Shown piece after piece: positions 8,480 through 10,840 of a stretch of 10,840 nt of DNA. The stretch is taken from positions 1-10,840 of the forward strand of contig CAZXYF010000107.1 in the NCBI GenBank assembly GCA_964644705.1, given 5' to 3'. A program made the translations under genes and the position numbers. Position 1 is the stretch's first letter. Every line of letters begins with the position of its first letter. The stretch is from CAZXYF01 sp964644705 (lineage in GTDB: Bacteria; Planctomycetota; Brocadiia; SM23-32). A model generated the notes under the pieces. The model was not told the origin of the DNA. It was given only the letters and a program-made list of their open reading frames with translations, and did no database searches.

Positions 8480-9889
8480 TCAGATACCGAATGTTTGTTC
8501 GGTATTTTCCCGCCAGCCATCCCACAGGTACGCCTCCTCTTTCCCGTCGGCGATAAGACGGAAAGCATAACGCACCTGTTCCTCGTAAAACTCGCAGAAG
8601 GCGCCGGTCTGATCCATTCCACCATTCATTTCATGGGCTTCGGCCGGACACGGCGAACCGCAGAAGTGACGGATGGCGCACTGATCACAGGGTTCAATGT
8701 CCTCCACTTTCCGCTCGGTCACCGCGCGAAATGCCTGCGTCTCCAGCACGTCGGAGATATCGTCCTCGAACAGATTTCCGCCACAAAATTCTTCCAGCCC
8801 GATGAACTCGCTGCACGGGAAAAGGGTTCCATCCGGTGCGAGAGCAAAGAAACACCGCCCCCCACCGCACGGGGAAATATCACACATCAGACGCCGGGCC
8901 ATCGGAGCAACGATGGCGAGAAGGATGTTGGCAAAATTCGCCACCGGAAGTTTCCGTCCGGTTTCCTCATACAGCTCATAGGTCCTATCAAGCGCGGCCA
9001 GAAAATGCTCCGCCGCTTCCGCATCGTCCGGTTTAACATCCCGCGAAGGCGGCAGAGTACAACGGACGATGTTCATCAGGCAGTTGGGCACCTCGCGGGC
9101 ATGGAAAAACTCCACCAGAGCGGTCAGATCCGCCATGTTGCGCTCGGAAACGGTGCAGATAACGCTCCATCCATCATAACCCCGCAACAAATTCATCGCG
9201 TCAAGCACCTGATCGTACACCCCTTCTCCGTCCCAGTTCTTACGCGTCATATTCGCGACGTCAGCGTCGGGCGCATCAAGACTGAGTCCGATACTTGCTC
9301 CCCGTTCCGTCAGGAACCCCACAGCTTCCTGATCGAGCAACGTTCCGTTGGTCTGCACGCCAAACCGAAAATCATCTTCAAACGCCTTTATTCCGGCAAA
9401 CATGGCATCGCGATTCAACATCGGTTCCGCCCCGTGAAACACAATCTGAGGCAAGCGATCGCCGGGCACGGTATCGGCAAAATAATCTTTTAGTATCCCC
9501 AGAGCTTCCAGCAGCTCATCCTCCGACATATGATCGCCGCTGCGACGCATCTTTTCTGGAATATAACAGTAGCTGCAATTCAGATTACAGCGCTCGGTGG
9601 GATTAAAATAGACCGCCGATGGTTGCAGGCCGAAACGAAGCGTATCCATCTCCTCCTGGAACTGCTCCTGTTTCTCCCGATAGTTATCCAACAACTCCCC
9701 TCCCGACAGGACATCGGCCAGATTTTCGCGCCGGACCAGCGACCAGAACGCCGTATCCGGTCCTATCAGGGCGCAGTATTCGGGGTGTCCAATATCGAGC
9801 GGCTGAAGATTGGGGCCGTTACCAGTATTGACGAAACGACCCCGCGAAGGGGCCGTTCCGTCGCCTGAACATGTTTGAGCTTCAGACAT
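8480..9889 (-). CDS. cbpB: peptide-modifying radical SAM/SPASM enzyme CbpB
   Basis: Predicted maturase for the small peptide encoded just upstream. The 469-residue protein has a leader-recognition-sized N-terminal part (about 1-90), then the SAM [4Fe-4S] motif CNLNCSYC (Cys101, Cys105, Cys108) in NPTERCNLNCSYCYIPEK. A variant GGEP motif FHGAEPM follows near 151-157, then the strands QTNG and GLSLDAPD of the barrel. The C-terminal SPASM region has Cys346-x12-Cys359 (CFFALAPDGTLFPC), then Cys401-xx-Cys404-x5-Cys410-xxx-Cys414 and Cys432, the spacing of two auxiliary clusters in peptide-modifying enzymes such as sactisynthases and anSME. Extra cysteines at 336, 341 and 369 may help ligate. The ATG begins on the base after the cbpA stop (TAAATG), with only a weak GAAAGAG ahead of it, so translation is probably coupled to cbpA. 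From memory the sequence fits the family named CbpB ('rSAM_cobopep'). The class is secure; the exact bond it makes is unknown. Confidence 0.9.
   Translation of the reverse strand: MSEAQTCSGDGTAPSRGRFVNTGNGPNLQPLDIGHPEYCALIGPDTAFWSLVRRENLADVLSGGELLDNYREKQEQFQEEMDTLRFGLQPSAVYFNPTERCNLNCSYCYIPEKMRRSGDHMSEDELLEALGILKDYFADTVPGDRLPQIVFHGAEPMLNRDAMFAGIKAFEDDFRFGVQTNGTLLDQEAVGFLTERGASIGLSLDAPDADVANMTRKNWDGEGVYDQVLDAMNLLRGYDGWSVICTVSERNMADLTALVEFFHAREVPNCLMNIVRCTLPPSRDVKPDDAEAAEHFLAALDRTYELYEETGRKLPVANFANILLAIVAPMARRLMCDISPCGGGRCFFALAPDGTLFPCSEFIGLEEFCGGNLFEDDISDVLETQAFRAVTERKVEDIEPCDQCAIRHFCGSPCPAEAHEMNGGMDQTGAFCEFYEEQVRYAFRLIADGKEEAYLWDGWRENTEQTFGI
8484..8508 (+). terminator. rho-independent terminator of the binding protein/kinase operon
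   Basis: ATACCGAA (8484-8491) pairs perfectly with TTCGGTAT (8498-8505) around a 6-base loop and runs into TTTT on the plus strand. It lies 58 bases after the kinase stop codon. The same bases encode the last codons (QTFGI) of the convergent cbpB gene. No T-run follows on the minus strand, so it should work mainly in the plus direction. Confidence 0.65.
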
Positions 9890-9997
9890 TTACTTACTCT
9901 TTCGGTCAGTAAGGATATAGTGAGACAGACCAGTGCCTTCCGCCCGACAGGTGCGGCGGTAGGCGATGACATTCCGACTTTTTTTGCGCTTCTGCAT
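9890..9997 (-). CDS. cbpA: CbpA-type radical-SAM-modified peptide precursor (35 aa)
   Basis: Small peptide precursor of 35 residues, starting MQKRKKSRNVIAYRR and continuing TCRAEGTGLSHYILTDR to a KSK end. The frame could extend further upstream, but the start at 9995-9997 is fixed by a perfect AGGAGGTG 6 bases ahead; the extension would run through the terminator hairpin. It is strongly basic (11 Lys/Arg against 2 Asp/Glu). It has one Cys (17), one His (26) and two Tyr (13, 27). There is no hydrophobic signal and no double-Gly leader site. The conserved-looking core TCRAEGTGLSHYILTD is the probable modification region; Cys17 is the obvious donor if the partner makes a thioether. The stop codon abuts the cbpB start. 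No protease or exporter is nearby, so the product may stay in the cell. I recall this family as CbpA, partner of CbpB, with no established product; the pairing is seen, the chemistry is inferred. Confidence 0.85.
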   Translation of the reverse strand: MQKRKKSRNVIAYRRTCRAEGTGLSHYILTDRKSK

Positions 9998-10003
9998 GGG
10001 AAG

Positions 10004-10011
10004 CACCTCCT
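10004..10011 (-). promoter_or_regulatory. strong Shine-Dalgarno of cbpA
   Basis: AGGAGGTG on the minus strand, 6 bases before the ATG at 9997, is a full match to the anti-Shine-Dalgarno. It fixes the start of the 35-residue peptide and predicts much stronger translation of cbpA than of cbpB, as expected for a substrate made in excess of its enzyme. It lies downstream of the terminator hairpin and is not masked by it. Confidence 0.85.
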
Positions 10012-10031
10012 GTAATAGAGAAAAAAGAGTT

Positions 10032-10080
10032 AAAGAAAAATAGGGCTCCGGCGGACCCGTAATGGATCCGCCGGAACCCT
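10032..10080 (-). terminator. riboswitch expression platform: intrinsic terminator before cbpA
   Basis: On the minus strand bases 10080-10042 form a 17-bp stem (all paired, two of them G-T) with the 5-base loop ATTAC, followed directly by ATTTTTCTTT. The hairpin stands between the cobalamin aptamer and cbpA, so it is the expected OFF structure. A competing pairing is visible: CGGAATC (10096-10090) can pair with GGTTCCG (10078-10072), the base of the 5' arm, and could act as antiterminator. Cobalamin binding would favour termination and reduce cbpA/cbpB transcription. The terminator is seen directly; the switching logic follows from cobalamin riboswitches in general. Confidence 0.9.
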
Positions 10081-10113
10081 TTGCCATCAGATTCCGCAAC
10101 ATGTTGTGCTCAG

Positions 10114-10264
10114 TTCAGCAGGTCTTCTGGCTCTCGACTCAAACGATCCGGTGTTGCCTTCCCGCGAAAGTAAACTTTCGCAGTGGCGACAGATAAAACA
10201 CAGGATCTCGCCGAATACAGCGGCGGGACCGCCGCGGATTCACACCGCGTTCCGATTTGCTGAA
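10114..10264 (-). promoter_or_regulatory. cobalamin riboswitch aptamer
   Basis: The hallmark elements of the cobalamin (AdoCbl-type) aptamer appear in order on the minus strand. The P1 arm TTCAGCA (10264-10258) closes with TGCTGAA (10120-10114). GCGGTGTGAATCCGCGG comes next, then the hairpin GCGGCGG-TC-CCGCCGC (10235-10220). The conserved GCCACTG (10187-10181) follows, then a GCGAAAG/CTTTCGC hairpin with a 4-base loop (10181-10164), GGGAAGG (10163-10157), and the B12 box AGCCAGAAGACCTGC (10132-10118). It senses intracellular cobalamin and, with the downstream terminator, should turn cbpA-cbpB off when the vitamin is plentiful. The P1 base begins about where transcription is predicted to start, so the leader is essentially aptamer plus terminator. 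Confidence 0.95.
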
Positions 10265-10273
10265 TGAGACTGG

Positions 10274-10302
10274 ATTCTAGGGTCAATAATGAAAAACGTC
10301 AA
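10274..10302 (-). promoter_or_regulatory. sigma70 promoter of the riboswitch-cbpA-cbpB transcript
   Basis: On the minus strand TTGACG (10302-10297), a 17-bp spacer and TAGAAT (10279-10274) match the consensus at 5 of 6 bases in each box with ideal spacing. The predicted start near 10267 falls 3 bases before the first P1 base of the riboswitch. No operator-like palindrome overlaps it, so control is probably left to the riboswitch. Confidence 0.8.
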
Positions 10303-10840
10303 CCGAATATCTTTTCTATCCCGACCATTTCACCGAACAGGTGTCGTTTGAGTCGTTGAAAACACCCTGTGCTTCACAATTGCCCAGATTGTTCGCCACT
10401 CATTGTACAACTTTTCAGGGATCGCTCAGAGGGCCCAAACGGTTGTGTATAAGTGTTCTGAGGTTTTCAACTCTGATCTTGCTGCATCGTATAGTCAGAA
10501 TCCCCCGCGCTTGCCGCCGGGATCCTCAGGTTTCAACCTACCAACCAGGGACGAAACCCCAATAAATCCCCCGCGCTTGCCGCGGGGCTCCTTAGGCTTC
10601 AACCTACACAGAAGGCCGAACAATCAACTAAATCCGCCGGGCTTGCCCCGGCGATTGTTAGGTTTTTTGCTCTTCTGACTCCCAGAAACCGTAGAACATT
10701 TTTGCAAGACCGCATAGAAGCGCCCCCAAATCAACTGTAAGACGGAGAGGCTTCTCTCACGCGCCAGCTGTTCCTTCCTTTATCATCGCCGTCCGCCCTT
10801 CCGCTGCTAATCAGCCGTACGGTGGACCTTCGACCAAAAA
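10303..10840. other. right-end stretch without a confident gene
   Basis: No gene is supported here. A plus-strand frame at 10403-10678 (91 codons, TTG start, no ribosome site) owes its length to three 66-bp repeats being a multiple of 3; its proline-rich 22-residue repeats do not resemble a protein I know. From 10680 to the end I see only short frames. A minus-strand frame open to the right edge (about 35 codons, to a TGA near 10737) could be the tail of a gene outside the window, with nothing to support it. Confidence 0.4.
10499..10667. repeat. three hairpin repeats at exact 66-bp period
   Basis: Units begin at 10499, 10565 and 10631, each with AATCC and a stem around a CTTGC loop. Unit 2 has CCCCGCG/CGCGGGG (7 of 7 pairs), unit 3 has CGCCGGG/CCCGGCG (7 of 7) and unit 1 pairs 6 of 7. 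Between units 2 and 3 two stem positions change on both sides together, so pairing is kept while sequence changes. A second small hairpin follows in units 1 and 2 (AGGTT-TC-AACCT; TAGG...CCTA). Unit 3 keeps the TTAGG but then diverges. The units look like REP-type palindromic intergenic repeats; function is unknown. Confidence 0.7.

Noticed and set aside
8459..9493. 344-codon plus-strand frame opposite cbpB
   Set aside because: Antisense shadow of a clearly real radical SAM gene; no family features, no ribosome site.
9998..10102. Longer version of the small peptide (70 residues)
   Set aside because: The added codons run through the intrinsic terminator and its T-run and lack a ribosome site, while the internal ATG has a perfect one.
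10499..10667. CRISPR array or integron attC cluster
   Set aside because: Only three units, conserved parts much longer than spacers and diverging gradually, each with its own hairpin; no cas genes or integrase. One GTTAGGT resembles an attC core site but the matching partner core is absent.
10403..10678. 91-codon repetitive protein on the plus strand
   Set aside because: TTG start, no ribosome binding site, and its length follows from 66 being a multiple of 3. Compensatory stem changes indicate selection on nucleic-acid pairing rather than on protein.

Overview
The window is bacterial accessory DNA with moderately high GC and many acidic protein surfaces. The large hybrid histidine kinase, the BglX-type glycosidase and several radical SAM genes fit an environmental Gram-negative, possibly a member of the PVC group (Kiritimatiellota/Lentisphaerota-like). 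That placement is an impression from protein flavour only; no rRNA or tRNA is present to test it.

Layout from left to right. Positions 1-499 hold no confident gene but carry a 19-bp inverted-repeat pair bounding about 213 bp, a possible miniature mobile element. A GH3 beta-glucosidase of the BglX type (500-2689, minus) follows. Next is a radical SAM gene (2964-3882, minus) that has lost its middle through an internal deletion and frameshift. On the plus strand, a promoter made partly by a 14-bp tandem duplication precedes a two-gene operon: a secreted family-1 solute-binding protein (4162-5550), overlapped by 4 bp by a 959-residue hybrid sensor histidine kinase (5547-8426). No permease or ATPase gene accompanies the binding protein, so sensing rather than transport is the likelier job. 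A rho-independent terminator ends this operon inside the last codons of the convergent gene.

The most interesting part is 8480-10302 on the minus strand, a compact peptide-modification cassette with its regulation visible from end to end. It has a near-consensus sigma70 promoter (TTGACG-17 bp-TAGAAT), a complete cobalamin riboswitch starting about at the predicted transcription start, and a 17-bp intrinsic terminator. A perfect Shine-Dalgarno then leads a 35-residue, very basic peptide gene with a single Cys (cbpA). A radical SAM/SPASM peptide-modifying enzyme (cbpB) starts on the base after the peptide's stop codon. The arrangement predicts that a ribosomally made, radical-SAM-modified peptide is produced when cobalamin is scarce. 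I recall the families as CbpA/CbpB ('cobopep'); I know of no described product structure or function.

The right end (10303-10840) has no confident gene. It carries three hairpin repeats at an exact 66-bp period, with compensatory base changes in the stems.
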